From positions 1 through 7,391 of the forward strand of contig CALAUK010000166.1 of the NCBI GenBank assembly GCA_937892135.1: a stretch of DNA of 7,391 bases, given 5' to 3'. Positions 1-5,951 of this stretch are shown here, one piece after another. Origin of the DNA: an uncultured Clostridia bacterium. Lineage in GTDB: Bacteria; Bacillota; Clostridia; UBA1381; UMGS1253. Position 1 is the first letter of the stretch, and each line of letters begins with the position of its first letter. Below the pieces are notes generated by a model, which was not told the DNA's origin, searched no databases, and saw nothing but the letters and a program-made list of their open reading frames with translations. The translations under genes were made by a program, and so were the position numbers.

Positions 1-1355
1 ACCAGAAGGCTTTTAAAGTTTATTATAATAACGAGTAATGTTATAATAAGGCTTATTACAAAATGCCCCTTACATTCCGAAAGCATAATAAAGCACTCTG
101 TGAAAATAAGAATTGTGTTTAACATAAGCTTTTTTCTGTTCCAGCTTATTTTAATATACTTTCTTGTGTCAATAACACGAATTGCAAACATTAAAAGGTA
201 GCTTACAAGGTTTGCAAAGGCAACACCCATACAGCCGTACTTTCCGATAAGCGCAAAGGTTAAAACTATATTGACTACCGCGCCGATTAAAGTTGTTACA
301 AATGTGCTCACGCTCTTTTTTTCAACCATATAAACGCTTGACAAGAAGTTTGCTATGCACGCAAAGGTTGATGCTATAACCAAAAACGGCATATAGCGCC
401 ACGCCTCAAAAAATGCCTCCGAAGCAAAAATTGAAGTTGTTATCTTACACGTTAAAATAAGACCTGCCGCCATAGTAAACGCTATTGCCTGATATACGCC
501 CGAAACAGACGAGAAAAACTTCTCTCTCCCCTCTGTTTCCGAGATTGCAGATATCTGCCACGCCTCGCCGAAAATAGTTGCAACAATTAACAGGATTGAC
601 GGAATTTTTGAAGAAACAGAATAAATTCCGTTTGCCGAAACGCTTATCATCGCAGTTATAATAAATCGGCTTGCAATATTTATAAACCAGTTACAGATGG
701 TGTTAGGTATCAGAGGAACGCTGTATTTAAGCATATCGCCTAAAAGAGCTTTTCTAAGATGCTTTACATCAAAATAGCGATAAAGCTTAACCGCTATAAT
801 TAAAAACGATATGCAGACAAAGTCTGTCACAATCATAGCCCACATATAACCGTCTATTCCGAGGTTAAACACCGCTAAAAACACTATGTTAAACACTATC
901 GCAAGAACTGTTGCTAAAATGCCGTCAAAGGCATAGAGCTTGACGAAGCCTAAAGTCCTTACAAACTGCGAGGTAAGCCCGTGAAAAGAGGCTACCAAAA
1001 CATACATAAGCATATAAAAGGTATATTCTGAGATAATATCAATAAACTTAATTAACGGACTTAAAAGAAGTACAACGAAAAATCCGAATAAAATAACAAG
1101 CGTTCCCGTTGTAAACACCGCTTTTTTATCAGTGTCCTTTTCAAGACCGAAGCGGATTATGGCGTTATTTATTCCTATTGTCGCAATAGGAATTAAAAAG
1201 TTACTCGCCTGAACGATATTGTCAACAGCTCCGTAGCCATCGGTATTTAATACTCTTGTATAAAATGGCATAAGCACAAACACCAGTAGCTTTGAGCCAA
1301 AGGTTGATAAGGCAAACAAAAATGTGTTTGTGACTAAGGTTTTATACTTGTTCAT
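1..1355 (-). CDS. Polysaccharide/oligosaccharide flippase (Wzx-like, MATE/MOP superfamily), 3' end cut by window
   Basis: The frame read from ATG at 1355 toward base 1 stays open for 451 codons and runs off the left edge, so the C-terminus is missing. Family members are usually about 470-500 residues, so roughly 20-50 are probably absent. The product is very hydrophobic, with a dozen or more likely membrane segments spread along its length (for example near residues 84-100, 145-165, 173-190, 284-303, 352-370, 410-426 and 431-446). The N-terminus has the basic start followed by FxLMPFYTRVL (27-36) and GYGAVD (40-45) pattern typical of polysaccharide-exporter flippases; NGIYSVSSKIP (242-252) is also characteristic. 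By family knowledge it would flip an undecaprenyl-diphosphate-linked glycan across the cytoplasmic membrane, but the substrate cannot be read from sequence. The start is supported by AGAGGA at 1363-1368, 7 bases upstream and overlapping the ispA stop, which implies translational coupling. A MurJ- or SpoVB-type lipid flippase is a less likely alternative. Confidence 0.85.
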   Translation of the reverse strand, partial: MNKYKTLVTNTFLFALSTFGSKLLVFVLMPFYTRVLNTDGYGAVDNIVQASNFLIPIATIGINNAIIRFGLEKDTDKKAVFTTGTLVILFGFFVVLLLSPLIKFIDIISEYTFYMLMYVLVASFHGLTSQFVRTLGFVKLYAFDGILATVLAIVFNIVFLAVFNLGIDGYMWAMIVTDFVCISFLIIAVKLYRYFDVKHLRKALLGDMLKYSVPLIPNTICNWFINIASRFIITAMISVSANGIYSVSSKIPSILLIVATIFGEAWQISAISETEGREKFFSSVSGVYQAIAFTMAAGLILTCKITTSIFASEAFFEAWRYMPFLVIASTFACIANFLSSVYMVEKKSVSTFVTTLIGAVVNIVLTFALIGKYGCMGVAFANLVSYLLMFAIRVIDTRKYIKISWNRKKLMLNTILIFTECFIMLSECKGHFVISLIITLLVIIINFKSLL

Positions 1356-1367
1356 AATTTTTTCCTC

Positions 1368-2246
1368 TTAGTTCTTTCTGTTTAAAAGATAGTCTGTCAT
1401 ACCCATAAGAAATTCGCACTTTTCGCCGAAAGAGCTTAAAATTTCTTTTGCTCTTTTGGTGTACTCAATTAATATCTCTTCCGCTTTTTCAAGTCCCAAA
1501 AGAGAAACATAGGTGTTTTTGTGATTTTCCTCATCGCTTCCTGTGGGCTTTCCTAAAACGGCTGCATCGCTCGAGCAGTCTAATATATCGTCTTTAATCT
1601 GAAAAGCCTGACCGACAAGATATGAATATTCTTCTAATTTTTTAATCTGCTCATCTTCCGCACCCGCTAAAATCGCGCCGCCAACAACCGCTGCCGCAAT
1701 AAGCGCGCCCGTCTTTTTAATCTGAAGAGTCTCGAGAGTTTTTAAATCAATCTCTTTATTTTCAGAATCAATATCTATAACCTGACCGCCTATCATACCC
1801 GTAACACCCGAGCACGTGGAAACGTATTTCATAGCTTTTATAACGTTTTCTGAAGGTGCCGTGCTTTCAAGCATTGTTTCAAATGCAAAATTTAAAAGCC
1901 CATCCCCTGCCAAAACTGCATTTGCCTCGCCGAAAACCATATGGTTAGTAGGCTTTCCTCGCCTTAGTGGCGAATTATCCATAGCCGGCAAATCATCGTG
2001 AATTAAAGAATATGTGTGAATCATTTCAAGGCTAACGCAAAAAGGAGCTACGCTCTTTGTTTCTTCTTTAAACATTTCAAAAGAAGAAAGCATCATAACA
2101 GGGCGTATTCTTTTTCCCCCTGCAAACACACTATAACGCATAGCGTCAAAAATAAGCTTCGGCGCATCGGCTTTGTCTTTAAGTGCTTCATTAAGCCAGC
2201 CGTCTATTAATTCTATTTTATTTTTAAACTCTTTATTAAAATCCAT
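1368..2246 (-). CDS. ispA: Farnesyl diphosphate synthase (short-chain trans-polyprenyl diphosphate synthase)
   Basis: A 292-residue cytosolic enzyme, the normal length for the family, which condenses IPP with DMAPP and then with GPP to give farnesyl diphosphate, the precursor of undecaprenyl phosphate and other isoprenoids. Visible motifs are GGKRIRP (43-49), the first aspartate-rich motif HDDLPAMD (83-90) followed by RRGKPTNH, GGQVIDI (153-159), the lysine region LQIKKTG (174-180) and the second aspartate-rich motif QIKDDILD (216-223). The two extra residues in the first Asp motif mark a bacterial FPP synthase type. Product length is inferred; a geranylgeranyl synthase cannot be fully excluded. 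I place the start at ATG 2246. A GTG three codons upstream (2255) is part of the ribosome binding site itself (AAGGGTGAG, 2251-2259) and has no separate site. It follows xseB by 14 bases and precedes the flippase by 12, and belongs to the nusB-xseA-xseB-ispA block common in Clostridia. Confidence 0.95.
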   Translation of the reverse strand: MDFNKEFKNKIELIDGWLNEALKDKADAPKLIFDAMRYSVFAGGKRIRPVMMLSSFEMFKEETKSVAPFCVSLEMIHTYSLIHDDLPAMDNSPLRRGKPTNHMVFGEANAVLAGDGLLNFAFETMLESTAPSENVIKAMKYVSTCSGVTGMIGGQVIDIDSENKEIDLKTLETLQIKKTGALIAAAVVGGAILAGAEDEQIKKLEEYSYLVGQAFQIKDDILDCSSDAAVLGKPTGSDEENHKNTYVSLLGLEKAEEILIEYTKRAKEILSSFGEKCEFLMGMTDYLLNRKN

Positions 2247-2250
2247 AAAG

Positions 2251-2259
2251 CTCACCCTT
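2251..2259 (-). promoter_or_regulatory. Ribosome binding site of ispA that decides its start
   Basis: AAGGGTGAG on the minus strand, 4 bases upstream of ATG 2246 and directly after the xseB stop. The GTG inside it is in frame with ispA and would add three residues, but used as a start it would leave no Shine-Dalgarno sequence at a workable distance. The downstream ATG is therefore preferred. Confidence 0.6.
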
Positions 2260-2260
2260 A

Positions 2261-2488
2261 TTATTCGCCAAAAGGCTCTTCTTTAATTTCCCCGTCTTTT
2301 CCCGAAATTAAAACATTAACTTTCTGCTCTGCCTCGTCAAGTGCGCCGTTACATTCTTTAATGATTTTTACGCCCTTTTCAAAAAGCGCAAGTGACTCGT
2401 CAAGGCTTATCTCGCCCGACTCCAAAGCTGCGGAGATTTTTTCAAGCTCGGCTATATTTTTTTCAAAATCAATCTTTTTCTCGTCCAT
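2261..2488 (-). CDS. xseB: Exodeoxyribonuclease VII small subunit
   Basis: A 75-residue acidic, helical protein, the usual size for XseB. It carries the family pattern: FEKNIAELEKI near the N-terminus, LESGEISLDESLALFEKG (22-39), then a second helix with KECNGALDEAEQKV (44-57). Several small subunits bind each XseA large subunit to form exonuclease VII, a metal-independent nuclease that degrades single-stranded DNA from both ends. The start chosen is ATG 2488, six bases after AAAGGGTG (2495-2502). The in-frame GTG at 2497 lies inside that binding site and is probably not used. The gene begins 15 bases after the xseA stop, consistent with coupled production of the two subunits. There is no signal peptide or membrane segment, so it acts in the cytoplasm. 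Confidence 0.93.
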   Translation of the reverse strand: MDEKKIDFEKNIAELEKISAALESGEISLDESLALFEKGVKIIKECNGALDEAEQKVNVLISGKDGEIKEEPFGE

Positions 2489-2494
2489 TTTAAA

Positions 2495-2502
2495 CACCCT
2501 TT
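2495..2502 (-). promoter_or_regulatory. Ribosome binding site of xseB that decides its start
   Basis: AAAGGGTG on the minus strand, 6 bases upstream of ATG 2488 and 1 base after the xseA stop codon. It contains an in-frame GTG (2497) that would be a false upstream start, the same arrangement as at ispA. Confidence 0.6.
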
Positions 2503-2503
2503 C

Positions 2504-3688
2504 TTACAACACATTACACTTTTTCTCGCCGTCATTTAAAACAAGAGAAAATGTGTCTCCCTCATTTAAATCGTTTACGCTCTTTATAACCTTTTTGTCT
2601 TCTCCCATAGCGATTGAATATCCTCTTTTTAAAACGCCTAAAGGACTCATCGCATTAAGCTTTTCAGCGTATAATGAAAGCTCTTCTCTTTTCTTTTCCA
2701 GAACGATTTTTATCTCCCTCTCAATTCTTTTTGAGGAAGAGTCAAACCTTAAGCGGTAATCGTTTAAAGAGGTTTTAACATCTTTTAGCTTAAACGCATT
2801 TATCTTGTTTCGTTTAGCCTTTATGAAATTATTTTCGGCTAAGATAAGCCTCTGGTAGAAATCAAAAAACATTCTCTTTAAATCAGATGACGAGGGAGCT
2901 GAAAGCTCTGCCGCCGCTGATGGAGTCGGCGCACGGAGGTCTGAAACAAAATCTGCTATCGTAAAATCAGTTTCGTGGCCAACGGCTGAAATAACGGGGA
3001 TTTTAGAGTTAAATATTGCTCTTGCCGTTATCTCTTCATTAAACGCCCACAAATCCTCAATAGAGCCTCCGCCTCGGCCTACGATTAATACATCAGCCGA
3101 ATTTGTATTATTAAAATACTCTATAGCCTCCTTAACGCTTTGGGCGCTTCCTGTTCCCTGAACCAAAGTGGGATAAACTAACACCTTAGCATAAGGGAAG
3201 CGACGCTTTAAAACATTTATAATATCTCTTACTGCAGCGCCCGTTTTTGCCGTTACAACGCCGACAGTTTTAGGAAACCTGGGGATTGGCTTTTTATATT
3301 TTTCGTCAAATAATCCCTCTTCTGAAAGCTTTAGTTTAAGCTTTTCATAAGCCTCATAAAGCTCACCTAAGCCCTCTCGGGTCATTTCTTCGATATAAAG
3401 CTGATATCCGCCATCTCTTTCATAAACGCCTATCTTTCCCCTTGCCATAACCTTCATTCCGTTTTCGGGCTGATAGGATAATTTGTCGGCAGCGCCTTTA
3501 AACATAACCGCCTTTAAAACTCCGCCCTCGTCTTTTAATGTAAGGTAGCAGTGGCCAGAAAAGTGCCTCTTAAAGTTTGAAATCTCGCCCTTAATCCAGA
3601 TATTATTAAGAATGGGCGTTGCATCTACCATCTGTTTTATGAACTTGTTAAGCTGAGAGACCGTCACGGTATAAATCTTATCTTCCAC
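2504..3688 (-). CDS. xseA: Exodeoxyribonuclease VII large subunit
   Basis: The catalytic and DNA-binding subunit of exonuclease VII, which cuts single-stranded DNA into short oligonucleotides during repair and recombination. An N-terminal OB-fold spans about residues 5-100 (YTVTVSQLN, IWIKGEISNF, HCYLTLKD, ARGKIGVYERDGGYQLY). The catalytic domain follows: VVTAKTGAAVRDI (144-156), GRGGGSIEDLWAFNEE (204-219) and GHETDFTIADF (237-247), then DLRAPTPSAAAE. Asp155, Arg205, His238 and Asp241 match the residues known to be needed for catalysis in the E. coli enzyme. A coiled-coil-like charged stretch spans about 280-345, and a C-terminal LGVLKRGYSIA (350-360) is typical. At 394 residues it is shorter than the E. 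coli protein (about 450) but within the clostridial range. The start is GTG 3688, 7 bases after AGAGGTGA (3696-3703); no nearby ATG competes. It is followed closely by xseB. Confidence 0.96.
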   Translation of the reverse strand: MEDKIYTVTVSQLNKFIKQMVDATPILNNIWIKGEISNFKRHFSGHCYLTLKDEGGVLKAVMFKGAADKLSYQPENGMKVMARGKIGVYERDGGYQLYIEEMTREGLGELYEAYEKLKLKLSEEGLFDEKYKKPIPRFPKTVGVVTAKTGAAVRDIINVLKRRFPYAKVLVYPTLVQGTGSAQSVKEAIEYFNNTNSADVLIVGRGGGSIEDLWAFNEEITARAIFNSKIPVISAVGHETDFTIADFVSDLRAPTPSAAAELSAPSSSDLKRMFFDFYQRLILAENNFIKAKRNKINAFKLKDVKTSLNDYRLRFDSSSKRIEREIKIVLEKKREELSLYAEKLNAMSPLGVLKRGYSIAMGEDKKVIKSVNDLNEGDTFSLVLNDGEKKCNVL

Positions 3689-3721
3689 TAAGCCTTCACC
3701 TCTTTAGCTAAAAATAAGGCT

Positions 3722-3751
3722 GCCCCCGCTAAAACAAACGAGGGCTTTTTT
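3722..3751. terminator. Terminator-like hairpin between nusB and xseA
   Basis: Arms GCCCCCG (3722-3728) and CGAGGGC (3739-3745) surround a 10-base loop. Read on the plus strand the stem has one C-A mismatch, but it is followed directly by six T and its loop is A-rich, the classic intrinsic terminator form. Read on the minus strand, the direction of the genes, the same position becomes a G-U pair, so the 7-bp stem is unbroken and preceded by six A, but the T-rich run (TTATTTTT) comes only after an AGCC spacer. It may be a bidirectional terminator, or a leaky attenuator that lowers xseA relative to nusB. Strand is left open for this reason. Confidence 0.5.
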
Positions 3752-3756
3752 ATAAA

Positions 3757-4167
3757 TTATTTTCCTATAACGCTTTTTAAAACACCGTTTATAAAGCCTG
3801 GTGCATCGTCTATATCATAGGCTTTGGCAATTTCCACAGCCTCATTTGCCGACACACTACAAGGAATAGACTCTACAAACTTGATTTCATATATGGCAAG
3901 GCGCAAAATTGCAAGAGTCACCTTAGACAAACGCTCGATAGACCAGTCCGATTTAATGTTTTCAGATATTATTTTATCTATCTCGGACATATTATTAAAC
4001 ACGCCGTTTGCCGCATCCGTAATATATAAAAACTGCTTTTTGTCGCTTTTTTTCATTGAAGCATTGTCCTCTTCAAACATCAAAACAACCTCAGGATAGC
4101 TCTCCCTATGGGCTGTTATCTGAAACACAAGCTTAAACGCCTCTATTCTTGCCTCGCTTCTTGTCAT
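3757..4167 (-). CDS. nusB: Transcription antitermination factor NusB
   Basis: A 136-residue helical RNA-binding protein of normal family length. NusB pairs with NusE (ribosomal protein S10) and binds boxA RNA to keep RNA polymerase from terminating early in rRNA operons. Recognisable features are the N-terminal helix SEARIEAFKLVFQ (4-16), WSIERLSKV (75-83) followed by AILRLAIYE (86-94), ANEAVEIAKAY (107-117) and the C-terminal PGFINGVL (123-130). The ATG start at 4167 has a strong GGAGG (4175-4179) at 7 bases spacing and lies 15 bases after rpiB. In many Clostridia nusB follows an Asp23-family gene and leads into xseA; here rpiB precedes it, while the downstream xseA order is kept. A terminator-like hairpin lies between it and xseA. 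Confidence 0.95.
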   Translation of the reverse strand: MTRSEARIEAFKLVFQITAHRESYPEVVLMFEEDNASMKKSDKKQFLYITDAANGVFNNMSEIDKIISENIKSDWSIERLSKVTLAILRLAIYEIKFVESIPCSVSANEAVEIAKAYDIDDAPGFINGVLKSVIGK

Positions 4168-4182
4168 ACTATCGCCTCCGAC

Positions 4183-4617
4183 TTATTTTTCAAGTGCCAT
4201 TACCTTGTCAACACGGGTCTGGTGTCTTCCACCCATAAATTCGCCCTCAAGCCACGCCTTTGTCATAGCAAGTGCAATTTCAACGCCTGTTGTTCTTCCG
4301 CCCATGCACAAAACGTTTGAGTCGTTATGTGCTCTTGTCATTTTAGCATCATACTCAGAATGGCAAAGCGCTGCTCTTATTCCGTCTATTTTGTTTGCAG
4401 CAATAGATATACCAATACCTGTTCCGCAGATTAAAATTCCTCTTTCTGCCTCGCCCGATGTTACTTTTTTGCAAACTGCAACAGCTATATCAGGGTAGTC
4501 AACAGAATTTGTGTCATAACAGCCTAAATCCTCGTAGGCAATTTCATTTTTTTCAAGATACTCAATTACGGACTTTTTAAGTTCAAAGCCGCCGTGGTCA
4601 CTTCCGATTGCAATCAT
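4183..4617 (-). CDS. rpiB: Ribose-5-phosphate isomerase B (RpiB/LacAB family)
   Basis: A 144-residue cytosolic sugar-phosphate isomerase that interconverts ribose 5-phosphate and ribulose 5-phosphate. It opens with MIAIGSDHGGFELK, the phosphosugar-binding start of the family, and carries DYPDIA (40-45), ICGTGIGISIAANK (63-76) with the catalytic cysteine at 64, RAALCHSEYDAKM (81-93), HNDSNVLCMGGR (97-108) with the ring-opening histidine at 97, and RHQTRVDKV (131-139). Related LacA/LacB and D-allose 6-phosphate isomerases share the fold, but the motifs and the housekeeping context favour RpiB. I place the start at ATG 4617. The frame opens 10 codons further upstream at ATG 4647, but that would add a lysine-rich tail overlapping tsaB, whereas AAGGAG at 4627-4632 sits 9 bases before ATG 4617. 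The gene starts 4 bases after the tsaB stop. Confidence 0.94.
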   Translation of the reverse strand: MIAIGSDHGGFELKKSVIEYLEKNEIAYEDLGCYDTNSVDYPDIAVAVCKKVTSGEAERGILICGTGIGISIAANKIDGIRAALCHSEYDAKMTRAHNDSNVLCMGGRTTGVEIALAMTKAWLEGEFMGGRHQTRVDKVMALEK

Positions 4618-4621
4618 TTTC

Positions 4622-5338
4622 TTATTCTCCTTTTTTGTTTTTTTCATTATATTCTCTCTCCGCCTGAGAAACTCTTAAATACTCAGGAAGAAGAGAAAGA
4701 TATGTGTCATATTCTTTGTCTTTATAATAGCTTTCTGCCGCAATCGCAACAGAAGATGCTTTTTGCATATTATTATTAGGAGGCGCAAAAAATGCCTTTT
4801 CCCCTAATTCACTTTCTAAAAACTCCTTGTGCACCAAAACTCCGTCTCCTAAAAACAAAGCATTTTTGCCTGATTTTTTAATTTCAGAAACGAGAGCGTC
4901 TATGCCAATCGCACAGGTTTTCATTTCTTCTTTTATTTTGCCGTTTTCAGCTAAAAAAAGCCCCGTATAAACCTGATTTCTTCTTGCATCCATAATAGGC
5001 GCAATAAGCGTGTCAGAGTCTGCATAACAAAAGTTATGAGCCATGGCAAAAACCGTGTCCACTCCGGCTAACGGCTTATTTGCTCCGTGAGAGAGCGCCT
5101 TTGCCGTTTCAACGCCTATCCTAAGCCCCGTAAAAGAGCCGGGACCTTTTGAAACTGCAATCAAATCAATTTCGTCAAGCGAAATCTCTAAGGTATTTAA
5201 AAGCTCTTCTATCATCGGCATAAGAGTCTGCGAATGAGTTTTTTTGTGATTTATTGTGTACTCCCCAGAAAGCACTCTGTCATTTGTAACACAGACGCTT
5301 ACTGTGTTTGCTGATGCCTCAAGTGCAAGTATTTTCAC
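4622..5338 (-). CDS. tsaB: tRNA threonylcarbamoyladenosine biosynthesis protein TsaB
   Basis: A 238-residue protein of the ASKHA fold that partners TsaD and TsaE in making N6-threonylcarbamoyladenosine at position 37 of tRNAs reading ANN codons. TsaB is a TsaD paralogue that has lost catalysis and acts as scaffold. Visible motifs are the N-terminal LALEASANTVSV (4-15), HSQTLMPMI (35-43), the hallmark GPGSFTGLRIG (65-75) and APIMDARRNQVY (113-124). The start is GTG 5338, which overlaps the tsaE stop as GTGA (5335-5338); AAGGCGGTGA (5345-5354) lies 6 bases upstream, inside tsaE, so translation is probably coupled. In many Firmicutes rimI and tsaD follow directly. Here rpiB follows instead, so tsaD must lie elsewhere in the genome if the pathway is complete. 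Confidence 0.95.
   Translation of the reverse strand: MKILALEASANTVSVCVTNDRVLSGEYTINHKKTHSQTLMPMIEELLNTLEISLDEIDLIAVSKGPGSFTGLRIGVETAKALSHGANKPLAGVDTVFAMAHNFCYADSDTLIAPIMDARRNQVYTGLFLAENGKIKEEMKTCAIGIDALVSEIKKSGKNALFLGDGVLVHKEFLESELGEKAFFAPPNNNMQKASSVAIAAESYYKDKEYDTYLSLLPEYLRVSQAEREYNEKNKKGE
4627..4632 (-). promoter_or_regulatory. Ribosome binding site of rpiB that decides its start
   Basis: AAGGAG on the minus strand, 9 bases upstream of ATG 4617 and inside the last codons of tsaB. It supports the shorter 144-residue RpiB over the version starting at 4647. Confidence 0.7.
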
Positions 5339-5766
5339 TTAAAGTCACCGCCTTCTATTGTTATTTTACGAAAATCTTCGCCTTTTTCTATGTCTTTTTT
5401 AATTTCAATGTTTATCACATTTTCGGGCAAGACAGACTTAATGCGCTCTGCCCATTCTATGATACACACTCCGTCTGAAAAAAGGTAGTCATCAAGGCCT
5501 ATGTCAAACATATCATCACATTCGTCAATTCTGTAAACATCAAAGTGATAAATGGTTTTTTCTGCCTCATATTCGTTTACTAAGGTAAAAGTAGGGCTTG
5601 TGACATAGCCTTTATACCCTAACCCCTCCGCAAAGCCTGAAACAAATGCGGTTTTTCCTGCGCCGAGGTCTCCGTCAAGACAGATGATGTCTCCCTCTTT
5701 AACAGAAGACGAAAACTTTTTTGCAATTTCCTTAGTTTCATTTCTTGAAAGAGAAACAAACTCCAT
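5335..5766 (-). CDS. tsaE: tRNA threonylcarbamoyladenosine biosynthesis ATPase TsaE
   Basis: A small P-loop ATPase whose activity drives the TsaB-TsaD complex in tRNA t6A37 synthesis. Counting from ATG 5766 it has 143 residues, normal for the family. It shows the N-terminal LSRNETKEIAKKF, the Walker A GDLGAGKT (32-39), SPTFTLVNEY (57-66), the conserved HFDVYR (74-79) and IIEWAE (102-107). The start is uncertain. ATG 5766 has AGAAAGG (5781-5787) at 14 bases, slightly far; ATG 5778 has the same site only 2 bases away, too close; GTG 5793 has no ribosome binding site. I prefer 5766, with 5778 the next choice. The stop overlaps the tsaB start by 4 bases. It is the first gene after the hairpin-rich gap and so is the probable head of the downstream operon. 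Confidence 0.93.
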   Translation of the reverse strand: MEFVSLSRNETKEIAKKFSSSVKEGDIICLDGDLGAGKTAFVSGFAEGLGYKGYVTSPTFTLVNEYEAEKTIYHFDVYRIDECDDMFDIGLDDYLFSDGVCIIEWAERIKSVLPENVINIEIKKDIEKGEDFRKITIEGGDFK

Positions 5767-5780
5767 ATTAATTTCCATAG

Positions 5781-5787
5781 CCTTTCT
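5781..5787 (-). promoter_or_regulatory. Probable ribosome binding site of tsaE
   Basis: AGAAAGG on the minus strand, matching the complement of the 16S rRNA 3' end upstream of the GGAGG core. Spacing favours ATG 5766 over ATG 5778, though neither distance is ideal. Confidence 0.4.
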
Positions 5788-5813
5788 GCCCACAAATAGT
5801 AATTAAAAATACA

Positions 5814-5826
5814 CGCGCTTTTCGCG
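5814..5826. other. Short CGCG hairpin (third of three abutting hairpins)
   Basis: CGCG (5814-5817), loop CTTTT on the plus strand, CGCG (5823-5826). On the minus strand the loop reads AAAAG and the stem is followed by TGTATTTTT, a weak U-rich tail. The stem has only four pairs, so alone it would be marginal. It ends on the base beside the next hairpin. Confidence 0.35.
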
Positions 5827-5913
5827 GGCAGATAAGGCGTATAATGGAAATTTTGCACATCGCCGTTTCGTGCCTTTTGGGCACGAAATCTCGGCGGTGC
5901 AATAAATTCTGCC
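5827..5913. repeat. Long bulged inverted repeat (middle hairpin of the fhs-tsaE gap)
   Basis: The core is TTGCAC (5853-5858) with GTGCAA (5897-5902), CGCCG (5861-5865) with CGGCG (5892-5896), and TTTCGTGCC (5866-5874) with GGCACGAAA (5880-5888): 20 pairs broken only by a 2-base bulge (5859-5860) and a 3-base bulge (5889-5891), loop TTTTG. An outer six-pair clamp GGCAGA (5827-5832) with TCTGCC (5908-5913) closes it, leaving an asymmetric interior loop of about 20 bases on one side. The structure is far beyond chance. It has no U-run on either strand, so it is not a simple terminator. No second copy is present in the window. Confidence 0.7.
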
Positions 5914-5947
5914 GGAGGCTTAATGTGATTTTTCACATTAAGCCTCC
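5914..5947. repeat. Perfect 15-bp inverted repeat just after fhs
   Basis: GGAGGCTTAATGTGA (5914-5928) and its exact reverse complement (5933-5947) enclose a TTTT loop (AAAA on the minus strand). It starts 4 bases after the fhs stop codon. In the fhs transcript the stem is followed by GGCAGAATTT, not a U-run; on the plus strand it is followed by TTTATT, a weak tail. It could stabilise the 3' end of the fhs mRNA, act as an imperfect terminator, or be part of the larger hairpin cluster with which it is contiguous. Confidence 0.75.
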
Positions 5948-5951
5948 TTTA

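Noticed and set aside
3703..3712. Palindrome TTTAGCTAAA upstream of xseA as a possible operator
   Set aside because: It is a 10-base AT-rich palindrome beside the ribosome binding site, short enough to occur by chance, with no second site.
4618..4647. Longer rpiB start adding ten lysine-rich residues
   Set aside because: It overlaps the end of tsaB, lacks a well-placed ribosome binding site, and family members begin at the MIAIGSDHGG position.
1816..4779. Several plus-strand open frames of 60-130 codons (for example 2361-2759, 4205-4498)
   Set aside because: Each lies antisense to a strongly supported conserved gene, with low-complexity or serine/phenylalanine-rich translations typical of reverse-strand shadows, and none has family motifs.
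5767..5860. Possible promoter for the tsaE operon on the minus strand (CATTAT at 5840-5845, or TACTAT nearer tsaE)
   Set aside because: Each candidate -10 matches only four of six consensus positions and neither has an acceptable -35 at 16-18 bases. A promoter here is likely from context but I cannot place it.
5619..5936. A 105-codon minus-strand open frame beginning in the hairpin cluster and running into tsaE in another frame
   Set aside because: Its first half is the translation of the inverted repeats and its second half overlaps the well-supported tsaE. It has no ribosome binding site and no recognisable domain. If database proteins match its first half, that would be evidence for a dispersed repeat, not for a gene.
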